A DNA stretch of 64,000 nucleotides from Streptomyces sp. WAC08241 (GTDB lineage Bacteria > Actinomycetota > Actinomycetes > Streptomycetales > Streptomycetaceae), in contig CP042279.1 in NCBI GenBank assembly GCA_007858575.1, positions 1,550,001 through 1,614,000 on the forward strand. The letters are read 5' to 3'. Made by a program: the position numbers and the translations under genes. The notes under the pieces are model-generated. The model worked only from the letters and a program-made list of their open reading frames with translations. It made no database searches and was not told the DNA's origin. Positions 30,810 to 41,080 of the stretch are shown in pieces; the stretch's first letter is position 1; each line of letters starts with the position of its first letter.

Positions 30810-33585
30810 GCTTCGAGGTCCGCGTCAACGGACGCGCGTTCGACGACGAGCCGCGCGGCGGCCAGTGCCTGCGCACCTACCTCTGCGAGCGCGGCTGGTT
30901 CGGGGTGAAGAAGGGGTGCGACGCGGGGACTGCGGCGCCTGCACCGTCCACGTCGACGGACAGCCCGTCCACAGTTGCCTGTACCCGGCGGTGCGCGCGG
31001 AGGGCCGTGCCGTCACCACCGTCGAGGGGCTCGCCTCCCCGGACGGCGAACTCCACCCCGTACAGCAGCGGTTCCTCGACGCGCAGGGCTACCAGTGCGG
31101 CTTCTGCACGGCCGGCTTCCTCATGACGACCGCCGCCCTGGAGGCCGAGCGGGGCACCCCGCACGACGACGGCAAGCTCGACGACCTGCCCCGCGCCTTC
31201 AAGGGCAACATCTGCCGCTGCACCGGCTACCGGGCGATCGAGGACGCCGTACGGGGCGTGAAGCACACCGAACGCCCCTGCGCCGGGAAGGCGGTGGGCC
31301 GCAACGTCGGCGCGCCCGCCGGCCCCCAGGTCGTCACCGGCACCGCCCGCTACACCTTCGACGTCGAGGTCCCCGGCCTGCTGCACATGAAGCTGCTGCG
31401 CTCCCCGCACCCGCACGCCCGGATCGTCGCCGTCGACACCTCCGCCGCCCTCCGCGTCCCCGGCGTGCACGCCGTCCTCACCCACGAGGACGCCCCCGCG
31501 ACCCTGTACTCCAGCGCCCGCCACGAACACCCCACCGAGGACCCCGACGACACCCGCGTCCTGGACGACGTCGTCCGGTACGTCGGCCAGCGGGTCGCCG
31601 CCGTCGTCGCCGACAGCGAGCGGGCCGCCGAGGAGGGCTGCCGCCGGATCGAGGTCACGTACGAGCGGCTGCCGCACGTGATCGACCCGGAGGAGGCCAT
31701 GCGCCCCGGCGCCCCCGTCCTCCACGCGGGCAAGGGACCGGCGGAGCGCATCGCCCGGGTCGAGAACAACGTCGCGGGCGAGGTCCACGGCGAGATCGGG
31801 GACGTCGAGCGGGGGTTCGCCGAGGCGGACGTCGTGTACGAGGAGACCTTCCGCACCCAGCGGGTCCAGCACGCCAGCCTGGAGACCCACGGCTGCGTCG
31901 CCTACTTCGAGCCCAGGGAGGACGGCACGGGGAGCGGCTCACCGTCCGCTCCTCCACCCAGACCCCGTTCCTGACCCGGCGGGCCCTGTGCGCGCTGTAC
32001 GGCCTGCCGGAGGACGGGGTGCGGGTGGTCGCGGGCCGGGTCGGCGGCGGCTTCGGCGGCAAGCAGGAGATGCTCACCGAGGACATCGTGACGCTCGCCG
32101 CGCTGAGACTGAGGCGACCCGTGAAGCTGGAGTACACCCGCGCCGAGCAGTTCCACGGCGCGACCACCCGCCACCCGTTCACCATCCGCATCAAGGCCGG
32201 CGCACGGCGGGACGGCACGCTCACCGCCGTACGGATGCGGGTGGTGGCCGACACCGGCGCGTACGGCAACCACGGCCCGGCGGTCATGTTCCACAGCGTC
32301 GGCGAGTCCTTCGCCGTCTACCGCGCCCCGCACAAGAAGGTCGACGCCTACTCCGTCTACACCAACGCCGTCCCGGCCGGCGCCTTCCGCGGCTACGGCC
32401 TCGGCCAGGTCACCTTCGCCGTCGAGTCCGTCATGGACGAACTCGCCCGCCGCCTCGACATGGACCCGCTGGCCTTCCGGGAGAAGAACGTCATCGGCCC
32501 GGGGAGGGCATGCACAGCCCGATCGGCGAGGAGGAGGACCTCCACATCGCCTCGTACGGACTCGACCAGTGCCTCTCCGTCGTGCGCGACGCCCTCGCCG
32601 GGGACCGCAGCGCGCAGGACGCCCCCGAGGGCTGGCTCGTCGGACAGGGCACGGGCATGGCGATGATCGCGACCGGGCCGCCCGGCGGCCACCACGCCGA
32701 CGCCCGGGTCTCGCTCCTGGAGGACGGCACGTACGACATCGCGGTCGGCACGGCCGAGTTCGGCAACGGCACCACCACCGTCCACCAACAGATCACCGCC
32801 GGCGCCCTGAACACCACCGAGGACCGGCTCGCCGTCCGCCAGTCCGACACCGACGTCGTGCGCCACGACACCGGCGCCTTCGGCTCCGCCGGCACCGTCG
32901 TCGCCGGCAAGGCCGTCCTGCTCGCCGCGACCTCCCTCGCCGAACGGCTGCGCACCCTCGCCGCACGGCACACGGGCACGGCCCGCCACCTGTGCGTGCT
33001 CGGCGCCGAGTCCGTCGACTGCGCCGGACGCACGGTGACCCTGAAGGAGCTGTACGAGGCGGGGCACGCGCTCGGGGCGGCGCAGGAGCTGGCGGCGGAC
33101 GGGCACTGGGGCGGCTCGCCGCGCTCGGTGGCCTTCAACGCCCAGTGGTTCCGGATCGCCGTCGACCCCGGCTCCGGGGAGATCCGCATCCTGCGCAGCG
33201 TCCACGCGGCCGACGCCGGCAAGGTCATGAACCCGATGCAGTGCCGTGGCCAGGTCGAGGGCGGGGTCGCCCAGGCCCTCGGCGCCACCCTCTTCGAGAC
33301 CGTGCGCGTCGACGAGCACGGCGAGGTCACCACGGCCGCGTTCCGCCGCTACCGGCTTCCCCAGTACGCCGACGTGCCCCGCACCGAGGTCCACTTCACC
33401 GAGACGACCGACGCCATCGGCCCCTCGGCGCCAAGTCGATGAGCGAGAGCCCCTTCAACCCGGTCGCCCCCGCCTTCGCCAACGCCCTGCGGGACGCCAC
33501 GGGCATCCGCTTCACCGAACTGCCGGTGACCCGCGACCGCGTCTGGCTCGCCCTCGACCGGCAGGGGCGGAACGCGGTCCGATGA
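30806..33585 (+). CDS. Xanthine dehydrogenase, fused FeS and molybdopterin subunits
   Basis: About 925 residues. Residues 1-165 hold both [2Fe-2S] clusters: [20 protein letters not shown] with CTVHVDG, then [12 protein letters not shown] and [15 protein letters not shown]. From ~190 comes the molybdenum subunit: [78 protein letters not shown] cofactor loop, [17 protein letters not shown] and a C-terminal [20 protein letters not shown]. The FeS and Mo parts are usually separate genes (xdhC and xdhB), so this is a fusion. Oxidises hypoxanthine/xanthine to urate. Frameshifts near 30930, 31932, 32504 and 33428. Confidence 0.88.
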
Positions 33586-33732
33586 ACCAGGCAGGGACGA
33601 GGATCCGTCTCGTACGAAGCTCACAGGTACGGCCCGAACCCGTCGATTCGCATGGCAGACACGGTTCCCCGCTCCGGCGGTCGGGTATCACTGCGCGCAG
33701 CCGCCGTACCGACCGCCGCGAGGGGACCGACG

Positions 33733-34320
33733 ATGAGCCGACCGAACACCGCGCCCCAGCCGACCACCACTGCCGCACCCGCACCCGCACTCGTATCCGC
33801 GCCCGCGCCCGCACTCGTATCCGAGACCGCGATCACGGCCCCACCCGCCACCGGGCTCGCGCCCGCCGGAGCCTTCGCGCTCCGGGGGACGTGGCCCGCC
33901 CCGCCACGCTCACCGTCGCCGACCTGCGCCGGGGCTGGGAGCAGCACCGGGTCGAGGTCGTCTTCGACTGCGCCACCGCCGGACCCCAGCACCACACCTT
34001 CGCCGGGCCCCTCCTGCGGGAGGTCGTCGCCGTCGCGCACCCCCGCTTCGACCCCGCCCGCCGCAAGGAGCGCTCCCGCTTCCTGATCGCCGTCGACGGC
34101 GGCGACGGCCACCACGCGCTCCTGTCGTGGGCGGAGATCGACGTCGACTTCGGCGACGCCCCCGTCCTCCTCGCGACCCGGACGGACGACCGGGACCTCG
34201 ACGGGAAGGCCCGCAGCTCGTCGTTCCCTCCGACCGCTGCGGAGCCCGCTACGTCAGCGCCGTCACGGGGATCTGGATCGGCCCCTCCGGCTCGCCGGAA
34301 CCCTTCCGTCCGAGGGGTGA
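33733..34320 (+). CDS. Sulfite-oxidase-like molybdopterin domain protein
   Basis: ~195 residues. A low-complexity N-terminus (repeated APAPALVS) precedes a SUOX/YedY-type fold: AFALRGDVARPATLTVADLR, VEVVFDCATAGPQHHTFAGP, HALLSWAEIDVDFGDAPVLL, LVVPSDRCGARYVSAVTGIW. The cysteine of VVFDCATAG aligns with the position that ligates molybdenum in this family, but the usual arginine-rich loop is not obvious, so cofactor binding is uncertain. Restoring one G near 34315 gives FRPRG and TGA 34318-34320. ATG 33733 follows GAGGGG; an upstream ATG at 33652 is possible. Sits between xanthine dehydrogenase and modABC. Confidence 0.72.
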
Positions 34321-34643
34321 GACTGCCGGGGCGCCTCTCGTCGGTTTCTACCACCTCTCCCTCACCCGCGACGGAGAGTCCCACGATGTTGTTGCAGATG
34401 AGAGATCACGCCCTACGGTGTCGCACATGCAGCCCCACACGCCCGGGTCGGCAGCGCATCTGCCGGGCACCGGCCCGGACACGGCACGGCGCCGGGCGGA
34501 CGCCGGCAGGACGGAGCCGGGCGGCGTGCGCACCGGCCGCCCCTGACCACGTCCCCGCAGTTCGCAGCACCCGAGACACCCCGGCCGTCGGCGCGACCGG
34601 CCCGTCCGTACGTCCCCGTTCCTCTCCAAGGAGTTCCGATCCC
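34321..34643 (+). other. Upstream region of modA
   Basis: 323 bases without a supported gene. The stretch 34381-34435 is locally less GC-rich (ATGTTGTTGCAGATGAGAGA) and is the likeliest promoter. I see no obvious ModE palindrome and no molybdenum-cofactor riboswitch structure. AAGGAG at 34627-34633 is the modA ribosome site. Confidence 0.45.
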
Positions 34644-35460
34644 ATGAGCCTCACCCCGCCGGACGCCGCACCGCCGCCGCCGTGCTCACCGCCGCCCTGC
34701 TCGTCCCGCTCGCGGCCTGCTCGTCGGGCGACGACGGCAAGGAGGACACCGGCGGCTCCACCCCTCCGCCTCCGGCTCCGCCACCGGCGCCCCCGCGGCG
34801 AACCTCACCGTGCTCGCCGCCGCGTCCCTGACCGACGTGTTCAAGACGGCCGGCGCCGCGTACGAGAAGTCCCACCCGGGCACGAAGCTGACCTTCTCGT
34901 TCGCCGGCTCGCAGGAGCTCGTCGCCCAGGTCTCCCAGGGGCGCCCGCCGACGTCCTGGGTGACCGCCGACACCAAGAGCATGGACAAGGTGAAGGCCGA
35001 CACCGGCACCCCGGCGGTCATCGCCAGGAACCGGCTGGTCATCGCCACCGGCGAGGGCAACCCGCACAAGGTCGACGACCTGAAGGACCTCGCGGACACC
35101 AAGCTCAAGGTCGTCCTCGCGGCCCCCGAGGTCCCCGCCGGCAAGTACAGCAAGCAGATCCTCGACAAGCAGAAGATCACGGTGAAGCCGGTCTCCCAGG
35201 AGCCCAACGTGCGCGCCGTGCTCAGCAAGGTCGAGCTGGGCGAGGCCGACGCCGGACTCGTCTACAAGACCGACGCCGAGAGCGCGCAGGACAAGGTCGA
35301 CGCCGTCGAGATCCCCGACGACCAGAACGCGATCGCCAAGTACCCGGCCGCCACGCTGAAGGACTCAGAGAACGCCGAGGCCGCCGCCGCGTTCGTCGCC
35401 TGGCTGTCCTCGCCCGAGGGCCAGAAGATCCTCCGGGACGCCGGCTTCCAGAAGCCGTAA
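34644..35460 (+). CDS. modA: Molybdate-binding lipoprotein ModA
   Basis: Periplasmic-type binding protein for molybdate, ~272 residues. After one frame correction the N-terminus is a lipoprotein signal (AVLTAALLVPLAACSSGDDG, lipobox LAAC). The mature protein begins NLTVLAAASLTDVFKTAGAA, the hallmark A-A-S-L motif, with FSFAGSQELVAQVSQGRPPT, TPAVIARNRLVIATG, VKPVSQEPNVRAVLSKVELG and EADAGLVYKTDAES. ATG 34644, TAA 35458-35460, then a strong hairpin. Frameshifts only in the first ~50 codons (near 34665 and 34770). Confidence 0.92.
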
Positions 35461-35482
35461 CGTACGGGATCGTCCACGATCG

Positions 35483-35522
35483 GGAGGGGCTGCCCGCACC
35501 GGGGGAGCCGGGCAGCCCCTCC
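35483..35522 (+). terminator. Hairpin between modA and modBC
   Basis: GGAGGGGCTGCCCG (35483-35496) and CGGGCAGCCCCTCC (35509-35522) pair perfectly around a 12-base loop, 22 bases after modA. Between genes of one operon it probably attenuates, giving more binding protein than transporter. Confidence 0.7.
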
Positions 35523-35554
35523 GCTCCACGCCCCCACCTCTCCGGGACCGTCGA

Positions 35555-37641
35555 ATGAAACGAGCAGGCATACGCGCCCCCGGGCGGCGTCCCGGGAGTT
35601 CCCGGCCGCCCTCGCCCTCGTGCTGCCCGCGCTGGCGGCCGTGGCCTTCCTGGCGCTCCCCCTGATCGGCATCCTCGTACGGACCGAGTGGGGCGGACTC
35701 CCCGGCCACCTGACCGCGCCGGGCACGGTCCAGGCGCTGAAGCTGTCGCTCCTCGTCTCCTTCTGGGCGCTCGGCCTCTCGCTGCTCCTCGGGGTCCCCT
35801 GGCCTGGCTGCTCGCACGGGTCTCCTTCCCCGGCAAGGCGGTCGTCCGCTCGCTCGTCCTGCTGCCGATGGTGCTGCCGCCGACCGTCGGCGGCGTCGCG
35901 CTGCTCCTGGCCTTCGGCCGGCGCGGGCTGCTCGGGCCGTGGCTGGAGGACACCTTCGGCGTCACCCTGCCGTTCCACACCTCCGGCGCGGTGATCGCGG
36001 CGACGTTCGTCGCCATGCCGTTCCTCGTCATCAGCCTGGAGGGCGCGCTCGGCGGACTCCGCCCCCGGTACGAGGAGACGGCGGCCTCCCTCGGGGCCCC
36101 GCCGGTCCGCGTCTTCTTCACCGTCACGCTGCCGATGGTCGCGCCCGGGGTCCTCGCGGGCGCGGCGCTCACCTGGGCGCGGGCGCTCGGCGAGTTCGGC
36201 GCCACGATCACCTTCGCCGGGAACCTGCCCGGGACCACCCAGACCCTCCCGCTCCAGGTCTACCTCCTGCTCCAGGACGAACCCGAGGCCGCCACCTCCG
36301 TCTCCCTCCTGCTCCTCGCCATCGCCATGGGCGTCCTCATCGCCCTGCGCGGCCGCTGGACCGGCACCCCGCAGGACCGGAAGCGCCACCCGGCCACCAC
36401 GGAGGAACCGGCGAAGGCGCCGGGCGGGGGAGTCCGGTCGTGGAGGGGCCCGTCGCGGAGGGCCCGGTCACGGGAGGCTCCGTCGTGGGGGACCGGCCGC
36501 GCAAGGACCGGGCCCGGGGACCCCGTTGCGGGGAGACCGGCCACGGAGGGACCGGCCGCGGCGGAGCCGCCGGCCGACGCCGCCCTGCCCGCTCCCCGGC
36601 CACCGGCCGGTGGGCACTGCACGCCGACGTCACCGGCTTCACCCGGCTCGTCCTGGACGCCGGGCCCGGCACCACCATCGCCGTCGTCGGCCCCAACGGC
36701 GCCGGCAAGACCACCCTGCTCCGCGCGCTCCTCGGCTCACCCCGCGCGCCCGCGCGGACCTCCGGCTCGGCGACGAGGACGTCACCGCACTGCCCCCGCA
36801 CCGCCGCCACGTCGCGTGGGTGCCGCAGGACGGCGCGCTCTTCCCGCACCTGTCGGCCCTCGCCAACCACCGCCTACGGCCTGCGCGCCCAGGGCGTCGC
36901 CCGGGCCGGGGCCCGCCGCGAGGCGCAGGCCTGGCTCGACCGGCTCGGCGTCGGCCACCTGGGACACAGGAAGCCGGCGCAGCTCTCCGGCGGCCAGGCC
37001 CAGCGGGTCGCCCTCGCCCGGGCGCTCGCCGCCCGCCCCCGGCTCCTCGTCCTCGACGAACCCCTCGCCGCCCTCGACCAGACCACCCGCGCCCACGTCC
37101 GGCACACCCTGCGCACCCACCTCGCCGGCTTCGGCGGCGTCTGCCTCATCGTCACCCATGACCCCGTCGAGGCCGTCTCCCTCGCCGACCGCGTCCTCGT
37201 CCTCCAGGACGGCCGCGCCCTCCAGGACGACACCCCCGCCGAGGTCACCCGCCACCCCCGGTCCCCGTGGGTCGCCCGCATGCTCGGCCGCAACGCCTGG
37301 CCCGGCACCGCCACCCCCGACGGCCTCGCCCTCGACGGCGGCGGCACCCTGATCGCCGCCGAACCCCCGCCGCCGGGCACCCCGGCGCTCGCGATCGTCG
37401 CGCCCGAGGCGGTGTCCCTCCACCGCGAGAGGCCCACCGGCAGCCCCCGCAATGTCTGGCCCGGCACCGTACGCGAGATCACCGCCAGCGGCAGCCGGCT
37501 CCCGCGTCCGTCACCTCCGACCGCGCGCCCGACCTCGTCGCCGAGATCACCCCGCAGGCCGCCGCCGAACTCGGCCTCGCCGACGGCGTGTCCGTCTGGA
37601 CCGGAGTCAAGGCGACCGAGACGACGATCGTGCCGCTCTGA
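35555..37641 (+). CDS. modB/modC: Molybdate ABC permease-ATPase ModBC (apparent fusion)
   Basis: Residues ~1-265 are ModB: FLALPLIGILVRTEWGGLPG, LALVLPALAAVA, LPMVLPPTVGGVALLLAFGR and the EAA loop EETAASLGAPPVRVFFTVTL. A Gly/Pro/Arg-rich linker of ~75 residues follows. ModC then begins WALHADVTGFTRLVLDAGPG, with Walker A VVGPNGAGKTTLLRALLG, signature LSGGQAQRVALARALAAR, Walker B LLVLDEPLAALD and a C-terminal Mop/TOBE part (VREITASGSRL, GVKATETTIVPL). No stop codon appears in the permease frame before it passes into the ATPase, so a fused protein is likelier than two genes, but frameshifts near 35600, 35803, 36432, 36750, 36870 and 37500 prevent certainty. Confidence 0.82.
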
Positions 37642-38174
37642 CGGCCCCGACAGCCCCGGGCGGCACCGGTCCCGGTCGTCGGCGCACGGCGCCGCCCGAG
37701 AGCCGCACCGTCCGGGCCCCTCGGGCCCCTGCCTCGCACATGCGACCCGGGAGGGCGCTGCGGTCTCTTGGATGATCCACCGTACTCCCGCCCCGGGAGG
37801 GACCGTTTTCCGTGCCCGGATCCCATCGCCCCGACCGGTCGAGGACTGCTTGACTGGGTCGCGCCGGCCCCCGGGCGGAGGAGTGGCTCTCGCCGCCCCG
37901 GACCGACCGGCCAGGAGGGCCCTGTGCGCCGCGCGCGGTGTTCGGCGCGCAGGGGCCCCACACGGTCCCGGAGCGGCGGCACCGCGCCGGACAGGCCGTC
38001 GCGGGCCGGTCCGTACGCGTGAGGGTGGTTCTCCGCCCCGGGCCCGTGCGCGTGCGGGCCCACGAACGGGCAGCCGTCGGAGTGGGCGTCGGCCGGCGCC
38101 CGGGCGGGTGCTGCGCCACCAGCGGCCCGGCCCGGGAACACGAGGTCCTCCGGGCCGGGCGGGGTGCCGCGCGC
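37642..38174. other. Convergent intergenic region
   Basis: 533 bases between modBC and the NADP reductase. Both strands are open over long stretches, but the translations are low-complexity and match nothing I know. A short inverted repeat (TCCCGCCCCGGGA) near 37787 is the only local symmetry. A small unknown gene cannot be excluded. Confidence 0.4.
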
Positions 38175-38834
38175 TCAGCCCCGGAAGGCGGCGGGGCGCT
38201 CGGGGAGGCCTCGGCGAGGGCCTTGGTCACGGCCTCGGCACCGGCGCGGAGCCCGTACACGGGAGTGTCGGGCTGCTGCCGCCAGGAGTCGTCGATGCCG
38301 CCGGCGTCGACCGTGTCGAAGCCGAGCTCGTCGATCAGGGCGCGGACGGTGTCCTTGGCGGCCTCGTCGTCACCGGCGACCGGCAGGGCGATCCGCTCGG
38401 GGTCACCGGCCGGGCGCGGCCGGTCGAGGATGTCCTGCGCGTAGGTGCCGTTGAACGCCTTGACCACCGGGTGGCCCAACTGCTTCTCCGTCCAGCGGCT
38501 CGGTCAGTCCCCCGTCCTCGATGGCGTCGATCCGCCCGTCGCGTTCCCGGGGGTAGTAGTTGTTGGTGTCGAGGAGGACGAACCCCTCGGCGGCACCGGC
38601 GAGGACGTCGTCGGGCAGGTCGGGGACGTTCTTCAGGGGGATGGTCACGACGACCAGTTCGGCGTCGCGGGCGGCCTCGGTGACGCGCACCGGGGTGGCG
38701 CCGGTCTCCTCGGCGAGCGCGGTGAGCGTCTCGGGGCCGCGGGAGTTGGCCACGGACACGTCGTGGCCGAGGGCCGTGAGACGACGGGTGAGGTTGCCGC
38801 CGATGTTGCCGGCGCCGATGATGCCGATCTTCAT
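38175..38834 (-). CDS. NADPH-dependent F420 reductase-like oxidoreductase
   Basis: ~220 residues, COG2085-type. MKIGIIGAGNIGGNLTRRL is the NAD(P) loop, followed by GHDVSVANSRGPETL, where NSRGP suggests NADP preference. LVVVTIPLKNVPDLPDDVL, FVLLDTNNYYPRERDGRIDA, LGHPVVKAFNGTYAQDILDR and ALPVAGDDEAAKDTVRALID complete the fold; the end is GERPAAFRG. It may reduce F420 or another small substrate with NADPH. ATG 38834 follows GAAGGACG. Frameshifts near 38490 and 38200. Confidence 0.82.
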
Positions 38835-39033
38835 GACACGTCCTTCGTGAGCGCGGTCGGGGCGGATCCGGTGCGCCCCGGGAGCGTGCCCCGGGTGCGT
38901 CCGGGGCGGCGCCGGTGGGCGTCGCGCATCCCCGTCGGTGAGGGAGAACACCATGATCCGGAGGTTTCTTCCGCGTACGGCCGATCCCGGCACCCGCTGT
39001 GCAACGCTCCTGGTGGGGAGGCGCCGAGACCGG

Positions 39034-40435
39034 TCAGCCGCCCTTGCGGATCTTCGCCGCTCGGCGGGCCTCGGCCGTCTTGCGGGCCTCGGCGGCGCGG
39101 CGGGACTCGTTCTTGGCACGGCCCGGGCGGCCCGGGACCGTGCCGATGCCGCGGAAGGCGGCGCCGCCGCGCTTGGCGCCCTCCTGGGTCGGCGCGTTGC
39201 CGGCGACCGGGACGCCCGAGGGCTTCCGGGCGCCGGTGATGCGGGTCAGTTCGGCCTCGCCGGAGCGGACCCGGGCGACCTGGGGCGGATGCCCGCGTCC
39301 GCCATGACGCGGGCCACGTCCCGGCGCTCCTCGGGGGTGACCAGGGTGACGACCACACCGGACTCGCCGGCCCGCGCGGTGCGCCCGCCGCGGTGCAGGT
39401 AGTCCTTGCCGTCGGCCGGCGGGTCGACGTTGACGACGAGGTCGAGCGCGTCGACGTGGATGCCGCGCGCCGCCACGTTGGTGGCGACCAGGACCGTCAC
39501 CTCACCGCTCTTGAAGCGGTCCAGGGTGCGGGTCCGCAGCGGCTGGGACTTGCCGCCGTGCAGCGCCGCCGCCCGGACGCCGCTGCCGAGGAGGTGCTTG
39601 GTGAAGCGGTCCACGGCGTGCTTGGTGTCCAGGAACATGATCACGCGCCCGTCGCGGGCGGCGATCTCCGTGGCGGTGGCGAACTTGTCGGCGCCGTGCA
39701 CGTGGAGCACGTGGTGCTCCATCGTGGAGACGGCGGCGGCCGACGGGTCGACCGAGTGCACGACCGGGTCGGTGAGGTAGCGCTCGACGAGCAGGTCGAC
39801 GTTCCGGTCGAGCGTGGCGGAGAACAGCATCCGCTGCCCCCGGCGCGCACCTGGTCCAGGAGAGCGGTGACCTGCGGCATGAAGCCCAGGTCGGCCATCT
39901 GGTCGGCCTCGTCGAGGACCGTGATCGCCACCCGGTCGAGACGGCAGTCCTTGCGCTCCACGAGGTCCATGAGGCGGCCCGGCGTCGCGACCAGGACCTC
40001 GGCCCCGTCGCGCAGCGCCCCCGCCTGCCGGCCGATCGACATGCCGCCGACCACGGTCGCCAGGCGCAGCTCGAGCGCGGTGGCGTACGGGGCGAGCGCG
40101 TCGGTGACCTGTTGGGCCAGCTCCCGCGTGGGCACCAGGACCAGGGCGAGCGGCTTGCGCGCCTCGGCCCGGCGTCCGGCGGTCCGGACGAGCAGCGGAA
40201 GGCCGAAGGCGAGCGTCTTGCCGGACCCGGTCCGCCCGCGTCCCAGGACGTCGCGGCCCGCGAGCGCGTCGGGGAGCGTGGCGGCCTGGATCGGGAACGG
40301 CTCGTCGACGCCCAGACGGCCGAGCACCCGGAGCACCTCGGCCGGCAGGCCGAGCTCGGCGAAGCCGGTGGCCGGTGCCGGGGACGCGGCGGATTCGTCC
40401 TTCCGGACGTCGTCCGTACGGGGCGTGCTGTTCAT
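39034..40435 (-). CDS. DEAD-box RNA helicase
   Basis: ~467 residues. Q-motif region FAELGLPAEVLRVLGRLGVD, Walker A GRGRTGSGKTLAFGLPLL, PTRELAQQVTDAL, ATPGRLMDLVERKD, VLDEADQMADLGFMPQV, LFSATLDRNVDLLV, MFLDTKHAVDRFTKHLL, VLVATNVAARGIHVD and YLHRGGRTARAGESG: all core motifs are present. The C-terminal tail is basic (KTAEARRAAKIRKGG), typical of RhlE/CsdA-like enzymes that unwind structured RNA. ATG 40435 follows GAGGAAGG. It lies next to a cold-shock gene on the same strand. Frameshifts near 39841 and 39287. Confidence 0.93.
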
Positions 40436-40604
40436 GTGACCTTCCTCGAAACGGTGCGCTGAAACGGTGCGCTCCGAGGAATTCACGACGGGCGGTGGGC
40501 CCGTGAATTGCCGCGACGTACCGAATGCCGTAGGCGTGCGGATCCGGACGTGCCGCGAGAGCGGCGCACGGCGTCCGGGCCGTGGGGTGGAGCGGAAAAC
40601 GCGA

Positions 40605-40643
40605 CGGCCGGTGCCCTCACCACACGGGTGAGGGCACCGGCCG
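40605..40643 (-). terminator. Terminator of the cold-shock gene
   Basis: CGGCCGGTGCCCTCACC (40605-40621) pairs perfectly over 17 bases with GGTGAGGGCACCGGCCG (40627-40643), loop ACACG. It starts 18 bases after the csp stop. Confidence 0.85.
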
Positions 40644-40660
40644 CGTCGGACGTGTCAACG

Positions 40661-40863
40661 TCAGGCGGGGAGGATGTTCTCCGCCTGCGGGCCCTTCTGG
40701 CCCTGCGTGACGTCGAAGGTCACCTTCTGGCCTTCCTGGAGCTCACGGAAGCCGGAGGTGGCGATGTTGGAGTAGTGGGCGAACACGTCCGGGCCGCCAC
40801 CCTCCTGCTCGATGAAGCCGAAGCCCTTTCCGAGTTGAACCACTTCACGGTGCCATTGGCCAT
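40661..40863 (-). CDS. Cold-shock protein CspA family
   Basis: 67 residues: [20 protein letters not shown] with RNP1 (KGFGFI), then [20 protein letters not shown] with RNP2 (VFAHYS), ending [13 protein letters not shown]. Full-length for the family, binding single-stranded nucleic acid as an RNA chaperone. One A is missing in an AAAA run near 40830, so the literal frame breaks after NSE. ATG 40863 with GGAG upstream. A stable hairpin lies in the 5' leader at 40965-41001 and a 17-bp terminator follows. Confidence 0.93.
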
Positions 40864-40964
40864 TGTCTTGTCTCCTTCGGGGCGTAGCCCTGGGGACCGC
40901 ACTGTGCGGAACCCGGAGTCGCCGTGATGATTGCCCCGTCCGGAAACTGCACCGAAAACAAATC

Positions 40965-41001
40965 AAGTGCCTGACGATGTCGAATCGTCGAAGGCACTTG
41001 T
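40965..41001 (-). promoter_or_regulatory. Structured 5' leader of the cold-shock gene
   Basis: CAAGTGCCT (40965-40973) pairs with AGGCACTTG (40993-41001), and inside it GACGAT pairs with ATCGTC around GTCGA, with a 2-base bulge. The 15-bp stem lies ~100 bases upstream of the csp ATG in an A/T-richer stretch, the position of cold-shock 5' UTR thermosensors. Could also terminate the DUF817 transcript. Confidence 0.5.
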
Positions 41002-41080
41002 GGGCATTTGGGAACCACAACTGCAACTGACATCGACTGTAGCACGTCGTCGCCGCCCGTGCGCGAAATCCACAAATTTC

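Noticed and set aside
36439..36600. Independent GTG start for modC
   Set aside because: No ribosome site was found and the upstream permease frame has no stop, so fusion is preferred.
37607..38141. Long open frames on both strands between modBC and the reductase
   Set aside because: Translations are biased Arg/Pro/Gly sequence with no start signals or domains, as expected from very high GC.
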